From Haloactinopolyspora alba (lineage in GTDB: Bacteria > Actinomycetota > Actinomycetes > Jiangellales > Jiangellaceae), in contig NZ_PYGE01000008.1 of assembly GCF_003014555.1 (NCBI RefSeq), positions 164,421-228,420 on the forward strand: 64,000 nucleotides of DNA, in the 5' to 3' direction. This document shows positions 8,033 to 18,490 of the stretch, piece by piece. Each line of letters begins with the position of its first letter. Position 1 is the first letter of the stretch. The notes under the pieces were generated by a model. It ran no database searches, had not been told where the DNA came from, and saw nothing but the letters and a program-made list of their open reading frames with translations. Position numbers and translations under genes: made by a program.

Positions 8033-10363
8033 TCAGATCTTCTCGACGGGGGCGTAGCGCAGGAGCAGGGTCTTCAACCCGGACTCGCCGAAGTCGACCG
8101 TCGCCTGGGTCTGCTCACCACTGCCCGACGTGGCGATGACCGTGCCCAGGCCGAACGTGTCGTGGTTGACCTTGTCGCCGGTGGACAGGGCCGGCACCTC
8201 ACGGGTCTGCCCGCCGCCGGCCGGACGGCGGCGGGGCGGGGGCGGCGTCCGCCATTTCGTCTGGTCGGCCTCGGTACGCTGCCACTCGACCAGCTCTTCG
8301 GGGATCTCGGGCAGGAACCGCGACGCCGGGTTGTGGCTCGGGGCGCCGAACGCGCTGCGCATGAGCGCGCGGGTGAGGTAGAGCCGCTCTTGTGCCCGGG
8401 TGATGCCGACGTAGGCCAGCCGGCGCTCCTCCTCCAGGTCGTGCGCGTCACCGCCGAGCGAGCGCTGATGCGGGAAGACGCCGTCCTCCATGCCGGCGAG
8501 GAACACCACCGGGAACTCCAGGCCCTTGGCGGTGTGCAGCGTCATCAGCGTGACGACGCCCTCGTGGTCGTCGCCCTCGGGAATCTCGTCGGCGTCGGCG
8601 ACCAGGCTGACCTGTTCGAGGAACCCGGTCAGTGTCCGCTCGGCCTCTTCGCCGGCCTCGTACTCGCCGGCGACGGCGACCAGCTCGCGGATGTTGTCGA
8701 CGCGGGTCTCGTCCTGCGGGTCGTCGGACTCGGACAGCTCGGTGAGATAGCCGGAGCGGTCCAGCGCCGCCTCGAGGATCTCGGCGGGCCCGGACTCGTT
8801 CTCGACCATGGACCGCAGGTCGTCGATGATCGCGACGAACGCCTCGATGGCCTTGACCGAACGCGCGGCGATGCCGGGAGCGTCGGCGGCCCGCCGTAAC
8901 GCCTGCCAGAAGCTGATGCCGTCGCGCTGCGCCAGCGCCTCGACCGTCGCCTCCGCCCGGTCGCCGATGCCCCGCTTGGGCACGTTCAGGATGCGGCGCA
9001 GCGAGACGGTGTCGTCGGGGTTGGCCAGGAACCGCAGGTAGGCCAGCGCGTCGCGCACCTCGCGCCGCTCGTAGAAGCGGGTGCCGCCGACGACGCGGTA
9101 CGGCAGCCCCACGCGGACGAAGATCTCTTCCAGCACACGCGACTGCGCGTTGGTGCGGTAGAAGACCGCCATGTCGCCGGGCTTGGCGAGGTCCTCGTCG
9201 TTCAGCCGGTCGATCTCGTCGGCGATGAACTGCGCCTCGGCGTGCTCGTCGTCGGCGACGTAACCGACGATCTTCGCGCCGGAGCCGCCCTCGCTCCACA
9301 GTCGCTTGGGCTTGCGGCCGGCGTTGCGGGAGATGACGGCGTTGGCCGCCGACAGGATGGTCTGGGTGGACCGGTAGTTCTGCTCGAGCAGGATGGTCGT
9401 GGCGTCCGGATAGTCGGACTCGAACTGCAGGATGTTGCGGATGGTCGCGCCACGGAAGGCGTAGATGGACTGGTCCGCGTCGCCCACCACGCACAGCTCC
9501 GCGGGCTCGACGGCGGCGGCGCCCGCGCCCGCGTCGCCGTCCCCCGATGACGGCACGGAGGCGTCGGCGGTCTTGCCGACGAGCTCGCGGATCAGCACGT
9601 ACTGGGCGTGGTTGGTGTCCTGGTACTCGTCGACGAGGACGTGCCTGAACCGCCGCCGGTAGTTCTCGGCGACCTCGGGGAACGCCTGCAGGAGGTGAAC
9701 CGTGGTCATGATGAGGTCGTCGAAGTCGAACGCGTTGGCCTCGGTCAGCCGGCGCTGGTACAGCTCGTACGCCTCGGCGAGCATCTTCGCCTTGTGCGAC
9801 TCGGCCTGCGCCTTTGCCGTCTCGTAGTCGATCAGTTCGTTCTTGAAGTTGCTGACGGCGAAGCTGAACTGACGCGGCGGGTACTGCCGCGGGTCGAGGT
9901 CCAGCTCGCGGCAGACGAGGGTCATGAGCCGCTGGGAATCCGCCTGGTCGTAGATGGAGAACGACGACGTGTAACCGAACCGCTTCGCCTCACTGCGGAG
10001 GATGCGCACGCATGCGGAGTGGAACGTGGACACCCACATCGCCCGCGCCCGCCGGCCCACCAGTTCGGCGACCCGTTCCTTCATCTCGCCGGCGGCCTTG
10101 TTGGTGAACGTGATGGCGAGCACGGCCCCCGGATGCACGTCCCGCTGGCCCAGCAGGTAGGCGATACGCCTGGTGAGCACGCGGGTCTTGCCGGAACCGG
10201 CACCGGCGACGATGAGCAGCGGACCGCCCTCGTGGATCACCGCCTGCCGCTGCTGCGGGTTGAGACCGTCGAGGTACGACTCCGCACCGTCCGCGGGGCG
10301 TTTCGCCGCGTCGCCGGAGGCCGCGGACGTGGGCAGGCTGAGGTCGTCGGAAAGTGCGCTCAT
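8033..10363 (-). CDS. pcrA: ATP-dependent DNA helicase PcrA/UvrD family
   Basis: This 776-residue superfamily 1A 3'-5' helicase acts in replication restart and nucleotide excision repair. Motif Q is in LNPQQRQAV, and Walker A AGAGSGKT is at residues 53-60. Motif Ia/Ib sequence is AITFTNKAAGEMKERV, Walker B is VDEYQDTN, motif III is VGDADQSIYAFRGA, and the C-terminal motifs include TLHTAKGLEFPVVF and VGITRAQERLYLTRA. The end (TLLLRYAPVEKI) resembles the RNA-polymerase/Mfd-type tail seen in PcrA proteins. The length is normal. About 140 bp of upstream sequence separates it from the small membrane protein gene on the same strand. Confidence 0.96.
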   Translation of the reverse strand: MSALSDDLSLPTSAASGDAAKRPADGAESYLDGLNPQQRQAVIHEGGPLLIVAGAGSGKTRVLTRRIAYLLGQRDVHPGAVLAITFTNKAAGEMKERVAELVGRRARAMWVSTFHSACVRILRSEAKRFGYTSSFSIYDQADSQRLMTLVCRELDLDPRQYPPRQFSFAVSNFKNELIDYETAKAQAESHKAKMLAEAYELYQRRLTEANAFDFDDLIMTTVHLLQAFPEVAENYRRRFRHVLVDEYQDTNHAQYVLIRELVGKTADASVPSSGDGDAGAGAAAVEPAELCVVGDADQSIYAFRGATIRNILQFESDYPDATTILLEQNYRSTQTILSAANAVISRNAGRKPKRLWSEGGSGAKIVGYVADDEHAEAQFIADEIDRLNDEDLAKPGDMAVFYRTNAQSRVLEEIFVRVGLPYRVVGGTRFYERREVRDALAYLRFLANPDDTVSLRRILNVPKRGIGDRAEATVEALAQRDGISFWQALRRAADAPGIAARSVKAIEAFVAIIDDLRSMVENESGPAEILEAALDRSGYLTELSESDDPQDETRVDNIRELVAVAGEYEAGEEAERTLTGFLEQVSLVADADEIPEGDDHEGVVTLMTLHTAKGLEFPVVFLAGMEDGVFPHQRSLGGDAHDLEEERRLAYVGITRAQERLYLTRALMRSAFGAPSHNPASRFLPEIPEELVEWQRTEADQTKWRTPPPPRRRPAGGGQTREVPALSTGDKVNHDTFGLGTVIATSGSGEQTQATVDFGESGLKTLLLRYAPVEKI

Positions 10364-10465
10364 CGCGCACCAAGCCTATGCCTCCACACCGACAGCGTCA
10401 GGCCGGACAGCGTCCGCACGCCGCACCCGGCACGGACGGCCCGCAGCACCCGCCGGCGAGCACGC

Positions 10466-10822
10466 TCAGCCCCAGAACACGGCAACGACGACGTTGGCCA
10501 GCGTCAGTGCGAACACGGTGGCGTACAGCGCGCCGGCCACGGTGTCCTTGCGGCGGTTCACCCAGCACAGGACCGTGACGACCAGCGCGATCGCGAGCTT
10601 CACCCCGATCTTCGCGTGGTTGACGTCGATGTCCAGCGAACCGACCGCGTCGCCCATCCCGGCCATCGCGACACCGGTGACGAGCTGCGTCAACGCCCCG
10701 TGCACCATGGCGGCGTTGATCGTTCTGCCGTCGCGGGCCGACATCTGTACCATGGCTCCGCCCAGGAGGCTGGCGAGGCCGACGAAGTGCAGCACCAGGA
10801 CGAGGTCGTAGACGTACTCCAT
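10466..10822 (-). CDS. Small integral membrane protein
   Basis: This 118-residue hydrophobic protein has about four predicted transmembrane helices (DLVLVLHFVGLASLLGGAMV, VHGALTQLVTGVAMAGMG, GVKLAIALVVTVLCWV and AGALYATVFALTLANVVVAV). I recognise it only as a conserved actinobacterial membrane protein type with no known role. ATG 10822 is chosen because GGAAGGTG lies 4 bases upstream; a start 15 bases earlier lacks one. It is divergent from the GNAT gene. Confidence 0.75.
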   Translation of the reverse strand: MEYVYDLVLVLHFVGLASLLGGAMVQMSARDGRTINAAMVHGALTQLVTGVAMAGMGDAVGSLDIDVNHAKIGVKLAIALVVTVLCWVNRRKDTVAGALYATVFALTLANVVVAVFWG

Positions 10823-10882
10823 GATCACCTTCCACACGACGGGGTGATCACACTACTACGGACTGTCGTACACGACGATGGC

Positions 10883-10899
10883 GGACTATAGTCCACGAC
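10883..10899 (+). promoter_or_regulatory. Leaderless -10 element within a palindrome
   Basis: A TATAGT -10 hexamer (10887-10892) ends 7 bases before the GTG of the acetyltransferase gene. Transcription would therefore start at or next to the start codon, giving a leaderless mRNA. The hexamer is the centre of the perfect 12-bp palindrome GGACTATAGTCC (10883-10894), a possible operator. The -35 region is poor (near TGTCGT). Confidence 0.55.
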
Positions 10900-11502
10900 G
10901 TGAGCACCACCCGCCGCGGAGCACTGACCGACCTCGAGGCCGTCACCGCCCTGGAGACCAGCCACGACACCATCCGCTGGCTCGGCGAGACCGGTCTGGA
11001 GTGGCACCGGCGCAGCTTCGCCGACCCGGACCAGGAACATCTCCTGGTCGAGCAGGACGGCAAGCCGGTCGGTTTCGCCGTCCTGTCCGGCCTGCTGCGG
11101 CGTGACCGCGTCGTCGAGATCCGCCGGGTGGTCGTCGGCGACGACATGCGCGGGCACGGGTACGGCAGGGTGCTGATCAACGCGGCCGTCGAGCGTGCCT
11201 ACAACCAGTACGGCGCGTCCAAGGTCTGGTTGGACGTGAAGACGACCAACGTCCGCGCCCGCTCGCTGTACGAGTCCGAGTCGTTCGTCGCGACCCGCAC
11301 CGTCCCCGGTGGAGCGATCGAGCCGGACGGCGCCGGGGGCGACCTGGTGGTCATGGTCCACCAGGCGGAGGAACCCGGCGCTCCGGACGCCGGCACGCGA
11401 GACGAAACGGCCGGCGCCGACGCACCGGCGGGCGACGCCTCGGCGGGCGACGCCTCGGCGGGCGACGCCTCGGCGGGCGACGCCTCGGTACGGCGGCCCT
11501 AG
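10900..11502 (+). CDS. GNAT-family N-acetyltransferase with repeat tail
   Basis: The first 160 residues are a GNAT domain. The acetyl-CoA pyrophosphate loop is visible as VVVGDDMRGHGYGRVLI, followed by WLDVKTTNVRARSLYESESF, the usual C-terminal strand and helix. Such enzymes acetylate small molecules or protein amino termini; the substrate here is unknown. The remaining 40 residues are a low-complexity acidic tail made of GDASA repeats from a DNA minisatellite. The GTG start appears leaderless. The last 4 bases overlap the 3' end of the convergent response-regulator gene. Confidence 0.88.
   Translation: MSTTRRGALTDLEAVTALETSHDTIRWLGETGLEWHRRSFADPDQEHLLVEQDGKPVGFAVLSGLLRRDRVVEIRRVVVGDDMRGHGYGRVLINAAVERAYNQYGASKVWLDVKTTNVRARSLYESESFVATRTVPGGAIEPDGAGGDLVVMVHQAEEPGAPDAGTRDETAGADAPAGDASAGDASAGDASAGDASVRRP
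11431..11490 (+). repeat. 15-bp coding minisatellite, four units
   Basis: Four tandem units of GGCGACGCCTCGGCG (the last ends in GGTA) encode the GDASA tail of the acetyltransferase. The repeat stays in frame, so copy-number changes would only alter tail length. A degenerate unit precedes it. Confidence 0.9.
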
Positions 11503-12185
11503 ACCAGCCGCCGGTCGGCGGCCCAGCGGGTCAGCTCGTACCGGTTGGACAGCTGCAGCTTGCGCAGCACCGCCGACACGTGCGTCTCGACCGTCTTGAC
11601 CGAGATGAACAGCTCCTTGGCGATCTCCTTGTAGGCGTACCCGCGCGCGATCAGCCGCAGCACCTCGCGCTCACGCTGGGTCAGCCGGTCGAGATCGTCG
11701 TCCACGCTCGGCGCCTCCGACCCGGCGAACGCGTCCAGCACGAAGCCGGCGAGCCGGGGCGAGAAAACCGCGTCACCGTCGGCGACCCGGCCGATGGCCG
11801 CGACGAGGTCGTCTCCGGTGATCGACTTGGTGACGTACCCCCGTGCGCCCGCCCGGATGGTGCCGATGACGTCCTCGGCCGCGTCCGAGACCGACAGCGC
11901 GAGGAAGCGCACGTCCGGCGCCGCCGCATGGACCTGGCGGATGACCTCCGCACCGCCGCCGCCCGGCAGGTGCACGTCCAGCAGCACGACCTCCGGGCGC
12001 TGCTCGGTCACGACGGTGACCGCCCCAGCGGTGTCCTCCGCCTCGCCCACGACGGTCACCGCGTCCGCGGACTGCGCGAGCTCCGCTCGCACGCCGGTGC
12101 GGAACATGGCGTGGTCGTCGACGAGGACGACCGACACCGGACCGGACCGACCGGACCCTTGCTCCTCTGGTGGTGTCTCACTCAC
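11499..12185 (-). CDS. NarL/LuxR-type response regulator
   Basis: The 228-residue regulator has a receiver domain with the acidic pair in VLVDDHAMFRTG (residues 21-32), phospho-acceptor Asp70 in VVLLDVHLPG, the switch Ser in ALSVSD, and the conserved Lys in GYVTKS. A C-terminal LuxR helix-turn-helix follows: LTQREREVLRLIARGYAYKE, then ISVKTVETHVSAVLRKL. It is the cognate partner of the PspC-histidine kinase, whose 3' end overlaps its start by 4 bases. The pair resembles actinobacterial systems that respond to envelope stress. The likely targets include the divergent PspC/LiaF-like gene, which is inference from location. Confidence 0.94.
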   Translation of the reverse strand: MSETPPEEQGSGRSGPVSVVLVDDHAMFRTGVRAELAQSADAVTVVGEAEDTAGAVTVVTEQRPEVVLLDVHLPGGGGAEVIRQVHAAAPDVRFLALSVSDAAEDVIGTIRAGARGYVTKSITGDDLVAAIGRVADGDAVFSPRLAGFVLDAFAGSEAPSVDDDLDRLTQREREVLRLIARGYAYKEIAKELFISVKTVETHVSAVLRKLQLSNRYELTRWAADRRLV

Positions 12186-13771
12186 GAGCTACTCCTCGTC
12201 GACAGTCTGACTTCGGTTCCTTCTCCGGGGGCGGAGCGGAAGGTGGCTTCGCCCCCGTGCCGCTGCATCCGGTCGATGATCGAGCGTCGCACACCCATAC
12301 GGTCGTCGGGGATGGAGTCCGGGTCGAACCCGGCGCCCCGGTCACGCACGAACAGCTCCACGCCGTCCTCGCCCGCCTCGACGAAGATGTCGACCTTGTC
12401 CGCGCCGGAGTGCTTGGCAGCGTTCACCGTGGCCTCGCGAGCCGCTTTCAGGATGGCCCTGGCGGCGTCGTCGATCTCGGCGTCGCCCACGGTGACGACC
12501 TCCACCGGCACACCGAAGGCGTCCTCGACCTCGGCGGCCGTCTTGGTGAGCGCCGCCGCCAGCGACGATCCGTCGTCCACGAGGTCACTGTAGAGCCAGG
12601 ACCGCAGGTCACGCTCCTGGCTACGGGCCAGGCGCACGACCGCGCGCGGGTCGTGCGCCTGCTTCTGGATCAGCGCCAGCGTCTGCAGCACCGAATCGTG
12701 CAGGTGCGAGGCCATGTCGGCGCGTTCCTGCGACACGATGCGCGCGCGCCGCTCGGACTCGAGGTTGCGCCACATCCGCCACAGCCACGGCCCGGTGATC
12801 AGTCCGATGCCGACCAGCACGACGATGAACCCGCCGAGCGCGTCGACCGTCGCGTCGAGCTGGCCCTGGCCGACCAGGAACACCACCACGCCGGCCACGA
12901 CGACGCTGACGCCGGCGAGAATGCGCATGGCCGCGAGCCAGCCGCCGCCCCCGGTGACGGCCGCGAGCCACGGCACCGACGGCGACAGGACGGACAACCG
13001 CTGGCGCTCCTGCTCGTCGGCGGTGCGCCACACCATCGTCAGCCCGGCGGCGGCCAGCAGCAACGGGAAGAAGAGCCCGGGGCTGATACCGAGCGGCGTC
13101 TGCTGGACGAGCAGCCAGACCCCGCCGCCCAGCAGCACCAGCGCGGCCAGCTGTCCGAGGTCACCGGTGCGCTGGGCCAGCCGGCCACGCCGGCGCTTGC
13201 CCGACCTGGTGGCCGCGGCGACTCCGGCGGGCGAGGCGTCGTCGGCCTCGCGCTGGACGGTCTGGTCCAGCGGAGTGAAGATCCACAACGCGAGATAGAG
13301 GACGATGCCGAACCCGGACACGGCGCTCAGCAGGCTGAACATGATGCGGACGGTCAGCGGCTGGACCTTCAGCTGGGCGGCCAGGCCGACCGCCACGCCC
13401 GCGACCATCCGTCCGTCCGAGCGGCGCGCGAATGTCGGCGGCGCCGCCGGGTCCTCGTGGTGCGTCCCGGCCTGTCCGCGTCCGTCACCGCGGGCCGTTC
13501 GGTGCGCTCTCGCGTCGGACCCGGGCACGGTGTAGGGGTTGCCGGACTCCGGAGACTCGTCGTGGACGCCGGTCCCGTCCGGACGGGACGGATCCCCCGC
13601 CGTGCGGTCGCCGCCGGTGCCGTCCTCCGCGGTGCGCTCACCAGCGACGCCGTCCCCCGCCGCGCGCTCGCCGTCGTCGCGTCCGTCGCTCCCGGACCCG
13701 CGCAGGACCCGGCCTGCCCACCGGCGGGCAAGCCGAGGCGTCGGAACCGGGCTCATGCCCTCGATACTCAC
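12182..13771 (-). CDS. PspC-domain sensor histidine kinase
   Basis: The 529-residue protein starts with about 120 variable, Gly/Asp-rich residues. Next is a PspC domain (RRSDGRMVAGVAVGLAAQLK, then VLYLALWIFTP) and several further membrane helices. The cytoplasmic kinase core follows, with a HisKA_3 dimerisation helix carrying the phospho-His in MASHLHDSVLQTLALIQKQA. The HATPase domain has REATVNAAKHSGA (N box), VRDRGAGFDPDSIP (G1 box) and GMGV-like MGVRRSIIDRM. PspC is a membrane stress-sensing domain; here it is fused directly to the kinase. The start could be GTG 13771 or ATG 13756, and neither has a clear ribosome site. Confidence 0.93.
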   Translation of the reverse strand: MSIEGMSPVPTPRLARRWAGRVLRGSGSDGRDDGERAAGDGVAGERTAEDGTGGDRTAGDPSRPDGTGVHDESPESGNPYTVPGSDARAHRTARGDGRGQAGTHHEDPAAPPTFARRSDGRMVAGVAVGLAAQLKVQPLTVRIMFSLLSAVSGFGIVLYLALWIFTPLDQTVQREADDASPAGVAAATRSGKRRRGRLAQRTGDLGQLAALVLLGGGVWLLVQQTPLGISPGLFFPLLLAAAGLTMVWRTADEQERQRLSVLSPSVPWLAAVTGGGGWLAAMRILAGVSVVVAGVVVFLVGQGQLDATVDALGGFIVVLVGIGLITGPWLWRMWRNLESERRARIVSQERADMASHLHDSVLQTLALIQKQAHDPRAVVRLARSQERDLRSWLYSDLVDDGSSLAAALTKTAAEVEDAFGVPVEVVTVGDAEIDDAARAILKAAREATVNAAKHSGADKVDIFVEAGEDGVELFVRDRGAGFDPDSIPDDRMGVRRSIIDRMQRHGGEATFRSAPGEGTEVRLSTRSSS

Positions 13772-13878
13772 ACGCGCGGACGCCCGGTGCCATGAGGGAG
13801 GCCCCCGAGTCGAATCCAGGACGAACTCCGGGTGTTCCCCGATGCACGCAGGTGAAACGCCGATGCATCATCGATGAC

Positions 13879-15375
13879 ATGACCGATCTACCGCCTCCCT
13901 CGCCGACGCAGCAGCCGCCGCGGGTGTCCGAGCAGTTCCGCTCACTGCGGCGCAGCCGGTCGGACCGCGTGGTCGCCGGCGTGCTCGGGGGGCTCGGCCG
14001 CAGGCTGGGCATCGACCCGGTCCTGCTGCGCATCACCACCGTCGTGCTGGCCATCTTCAGCGGCATCGGCGTGCTGCTCTACTCCGTGGCGTGGCTGCTC
14101 ATACCGGCCGAGGACGAGGACGGCTCGGTTCTGGACCATGCGCTGGGCCGGCGCGAGGACCGGCGCTCCGGTTCGATTCCACTGGCGCTGGGCCTGACGC
14201 TGCTCGGGGTGGTCACGGCGTCCGGGATCATCGCGGGGTCCTGGGACAGCGGCGTGCTCCTGCTGCTCGCCGCCGCGGGCCTGTTCGCCCTGATCCGCCG
14301 GCGTGACGACGACGACGCGTCCGCCGGCGCCGCCACCCCGCCACCCGAGCAGGCAGGGTTCGGCGCCGCACCGGCAACCGGGCAGCCGGACCCGTCGGAC
14401 GTCCGCCCGCCGGGCCTGGCCACCGAGCCCACGACCGGGTGGCGCCTGTCCGGTGCGGACGCGGCCCGCCCGGCCGCCGGGTCGCAGAGCGCGCCGTCCA
14501 CGACCGGCCCGGTGGTGCCGGGCCACGACGCCGCCGCTGCGGACACGACACACCCGGACACGACCCCCGCGGAGACCGCGGACGCGAGCACCGCCGACGC
14601 GAGCACCGCCGACGCGAGCGCCGCCGACGCGAACACCGCCGCCCCGGAGCACGTCACGGCGGCACCGGCGAACGTCGGACCGTCCAGCGGCTGGCCGGAG
14701 GGACCGGACTGGGGCATCAGCCGGCAGCCGGTTCCCCCGCCCGAGCCTGCGCCCGCACCGGCGCCGAAGACACGCTCGACGCTCGGGCCGCTCACGTTCT
14801 GCAGCGCGATCGTCGCTGTCGGTGTCCTGGCCGTCCAGGACGTGTACTGGGCGGCCATTCCGGTGGCGGCGTACGTGGCGCTCCCGCTGGCCGTGGTCTC
14901 GGTCGGTCTGCTGGTCGGAACCTGGCGCGGCCGCTCGCGCGGGCTCATCGTGCTCGGGGTCCTGCTGACCATCATGCTGGTGCCCGCGACGTGGGCGTCG
15001 CAATGGGACATGAACGACCTCGGCTCCGACGAGATGGTCCGGTTCACCCGGCCCGAGCAGATACCCGACAACGTCATCACCCGCGGCGCGGGGACCGTCA
15101 ACTACGACCTGTCCGACCTGGCACTGGCCGACGGCGAGTCCGTCACGCTGCAGGTCCAGCTGGGTGCCGGCGACATGACCGTCGTGGTTCCCCGGGACGC
15201 CGACGTCGACGTCACAGCGACGCTCGATGCGGGCGACATGGTCGTCTTCGGCAACTCGCAGGAAGGGGTCCAGCGGAGCATCGACACGATCAACCGGGGC
15301 CCGGACGGTCCCGGCGGCGGGACCATCACACTCGACCTCGAAGTAGGCCTGGGTGATCTCGAGGTGACCCGATGA
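13879..15375 (+). CDS. PspC-domain membrane protein with LiaF-like C-terminus
   Basis: The 498-residue protein has an N-terminal PspC domain (RSRSDRVVAGVLGGLGRRLG, then GVLLYSVAWLLIPAED) and two further helices. A long Pro/Ala/Thr-rich linker includes a 15-bp coding minisatellite. More helices (VYWAAIPVAAYVALPLAVV, GLIVLGVLLTIMLVPATWAS) precede a C-terminal beta-rich region (VNYDLSDLALADGESVTLQV, VQLGAGDMTVVVP) like LiaF/DUF2154 or DUF4097 domains. It is divergent from the PspC kinase, so it is a plausible sensor partner or target. ATG 13879 has no ribosome site and may be leaderless. The stop overlaps the next gene by 4 bases. Confidence 0.87.
   Translation: MTDLPPPSPTQQPPRVSEQFRSLRRSRSDRVVAGVLGGLGRRLGIDPVLLRITTVVLAIFSGIGVLLYSVAWLLIPAEDEDGSVLDHALGRREDRRSGSIPLALGLTLLGVVTASGIIAGSWDSGVLLLLAAAGLFALIRRRDDDDASAGAATPPPEQAGFGAAPATGQPDPSDVRPPGLATEPTTGWRLSGADAARPAAGSQSAPSTTGPVVPGHDAAAADTTHPDTTPAETADASTADASTADASAADANTAAPEHVTAAPANVGPSSGWPEGPDWGISRQPVPPPEPAPAPAPKTRSTLGPLTFCSAIVAVGVLAVQDVYWAAIPVAAYVALPLAVVSVGLLVGTWRGRSRGLIVLGVLLTIMLVPATWASQWDMNDLGSDEMVRFTRPEQIPDNVITRGAGTVNYDLSDLALADGESVTLQVQLGAGDMTVVVPRDADVDVTATLDAGDMVVFGNSQEGVQRSIDTINRGPDGPGGGTITLDLEVGLGDLEVTR
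14581..14640 (+). repeat. 15-bp coding minisatellite, four units
   Basis: Four tandem units of GACGCGAGCACCGCC, the third and fourth with one substitution each, encode DASTA/DASAA/DANTA repeats in the linker of the PspC/LiaF-like protein. The frame is kept. Confidence 0.88.
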
Positions 15376-15587
15376 AACGCCATGACACCGACGTCGTATC
15401 CCTCGTCTTCGGACTTCTGTTCCTTGGAGTGAGCGCCATGTGGCCGCTGATGCACTACGACGTCCTGGGCCTGTCCGGCCTCGAGGTCGCCGCACCCGTC
15501 CTGTTGGTCTCCATCGGCCTGGCCGGCCTGATGGCGTCGTTGAACAAGCTGCGCCGCGAGCGCGAACCGGACGACGCCGGGGTCTGA
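15372..15587 (+). CDS. Small two-helix membrane protein
   Basis: This 71-residue protein has two hydrophobic helices (VVSLVFGLLFLGVSAMW and EVAAPVLLVSIGLAGLMAS) and a charged C-terminal tail. It starts in an ATGA overlap with the PspC/LiaF-like gene, so it is probably translated with it and may act in the same membrane stress module. Its last 133 bases overlap the 3' end of the opposite-strand glycerophosphodiesterase. The translational overlap and clean membrane topology argue that it is real. No function is known. Confidence 0.7.
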   Translation: MKRHDTDVVSLVFGLLFLGVSAMWPLMHYDVLGLSGLEVAAPVLLVSIGLAGLMASLNKLRREREPDDAGV

Positions 15588-16714
15588 CCCGCGAGGTACT
15601 CGGCGCGTGCGGCCAGTGCCGTGTCCGGATGGTCGCTGACGACACCGTCGACCCCGGCCGCGAAGAACGCGGCGTACTCGCCGGCGGCGTCGCCGTGGGC
15701 GCCCGGCTCGCTCCCCCGCCGGTGCTCGGCCGGCAGGAACGTGTTCTCGTTACGGAACGTCCAGGCGTGCACGGCCATACCGAGCTCGTGCGCGTCGCCG
15801 ATCAGCCGACCGGGCCGCCCGAGCCGGCCCTCCGGGTCGCGTGGCAGCAGCAGCGACTTGTGCGCTCCCAGCACGGACGCGTACGACGACATCTCCCGCA
15901 GCCCGCCGGGGGTCAGCATGTCGGCGTACCGGCGGCCGTCGCTCGCGCGTTCCCATTCGTACGGCCGTCCGGCGATGTCGACACGCTGCACCAGCGTCAG
16001 CGACGACCGCCGGGCCAGCCGGCGCAGCACGGACGGCTCGAAACTCTCCACGAGGACGCGCACGCCCGCGCGCTCCAGCCGGAACCCCCGCAACGCGTCG
16101 AGTAGCGCGTCCTCGGGTTCCCGCCCCGCCTCGGCGAGGTCGGTCGCCCGTTTCAGCTCGACGTACAGCCCGACCGGACGGCCGCGCTCGCGTCCCGCCC
16201 GGATCGCCTCGTCGACGATCTCGTCGAACGTGGGGATCCGGAACCGGCCGTCGTAGGCCCGGTTGCGCGGACGCAAACCGGGGATGCGTTCGCGCATGGA
16301 CAGCGTCTTGAGCTCCGCGACGGTGAAGTCGTCGACGAACCACCCGCACACCTCGCGGCCGGACACCGTCGCGGTCCGTCGCCGCGCCGCGAACTCGGGC
16401 CGGTCGGCCACGTCGGTGGACGCGGCGAGCTCAGCGTCGTGCCGGGCGACGAGGACACCGTCGGCGCTGAGCACGAGGTCCGGCTCGATGTAGTCGGCGC
16501 CCAGGTCGATCGCGAGCCGGTAAGCCGCGAGGGTGTGCTCGGGGCGGTAGCCACAAGCGCCGCGGTGCGCGACGACGACCGGTGCCGCGGGTCCTGTGGA
16601 GGTGCGGAACACGCTGGTCAGACTACGGAGCGACCGTGTCACAGCGGCCACCACGCCCCGAACGGGCCGTGACACGGCGCCGAACGGCGGTGCCGAACCA
16701 GGCACAACCGGCAC
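15455..16714 (-). CDS. Glycerophosphodiester phosphodiesterase
   Basis: This is a GDPD-family TIM-barrel enzyme that hydrolyses glycerophosphodiesters to glycerol-3-phosphate and an alcohol. The catalytic signature is complete: VVAHRGACGYRPEHTLAAY, then DYIEPDLVLSADGVLVARHD, with LYVELKR and a late WTFRNE and GVVSDHPD. Between them lies the usual GDPD insertion. The first 45 residues are variable and the start is uncertain; GTG 16714 and GTG 16633 are both possible, with no strong ribosome site. The C-terminal 45 residues after GVVSDHPDTAL are basic and lie antisense to the small membrane protein gene. It follows guaA on the same strand at 39 bp. Confidence 0.88.
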   Translation of the reverse strand: MPVVPGSAPPFGAVSRPVRGVVAAVTRSLRSLTSVFRTSTGPAAPVVVAHRGACGYRPEHTLAAYRLAIDLGADYIEPDLVLSADGVLVARHDAELAASTDVADRPEFAARRRTATVSGREVCGWFVDDFTVAELKTLSMRERIPGLRPRNRAYDGRFRIPTFDEIVDEAIRAGRERGRPVGLYVELKRATDLAEAGREPEDALLDALRGFRLERAGVRVLVESFEPSVLRRLARRSSLTLVQRVDIAGRPYEWERASDGRRYADMLTPGGLREMSSYASVLGAHKSLLLPRDPEGRLGRPGRLIGDAHELGMAVHAWTFRNENTFLPAEHRRGSEPGAHGDAAGEYAAFFAAGVDGVVSDHPDTALAARAEYLAGQTPASSGSRSRRSLFNDAIRPARPMETNRTGAATSRPDRPRTS

Positions 16715-16753
16715 GACAGCACGGGGGCGACCCTCAGCCGGCCGGTGCTCGCC

Positions 16754-18388
<1,635 letters not shown>

Positions 18389-18490
18389 GTCCCGGCACCC
18401 CGATCACCCTGCTCACGGCCTCGGCGGACGCGTGTCCACGCGGCGAAATTCAGGTGCGGCTGTCAGTACCGCTTCGTACCGTGGTCAACC

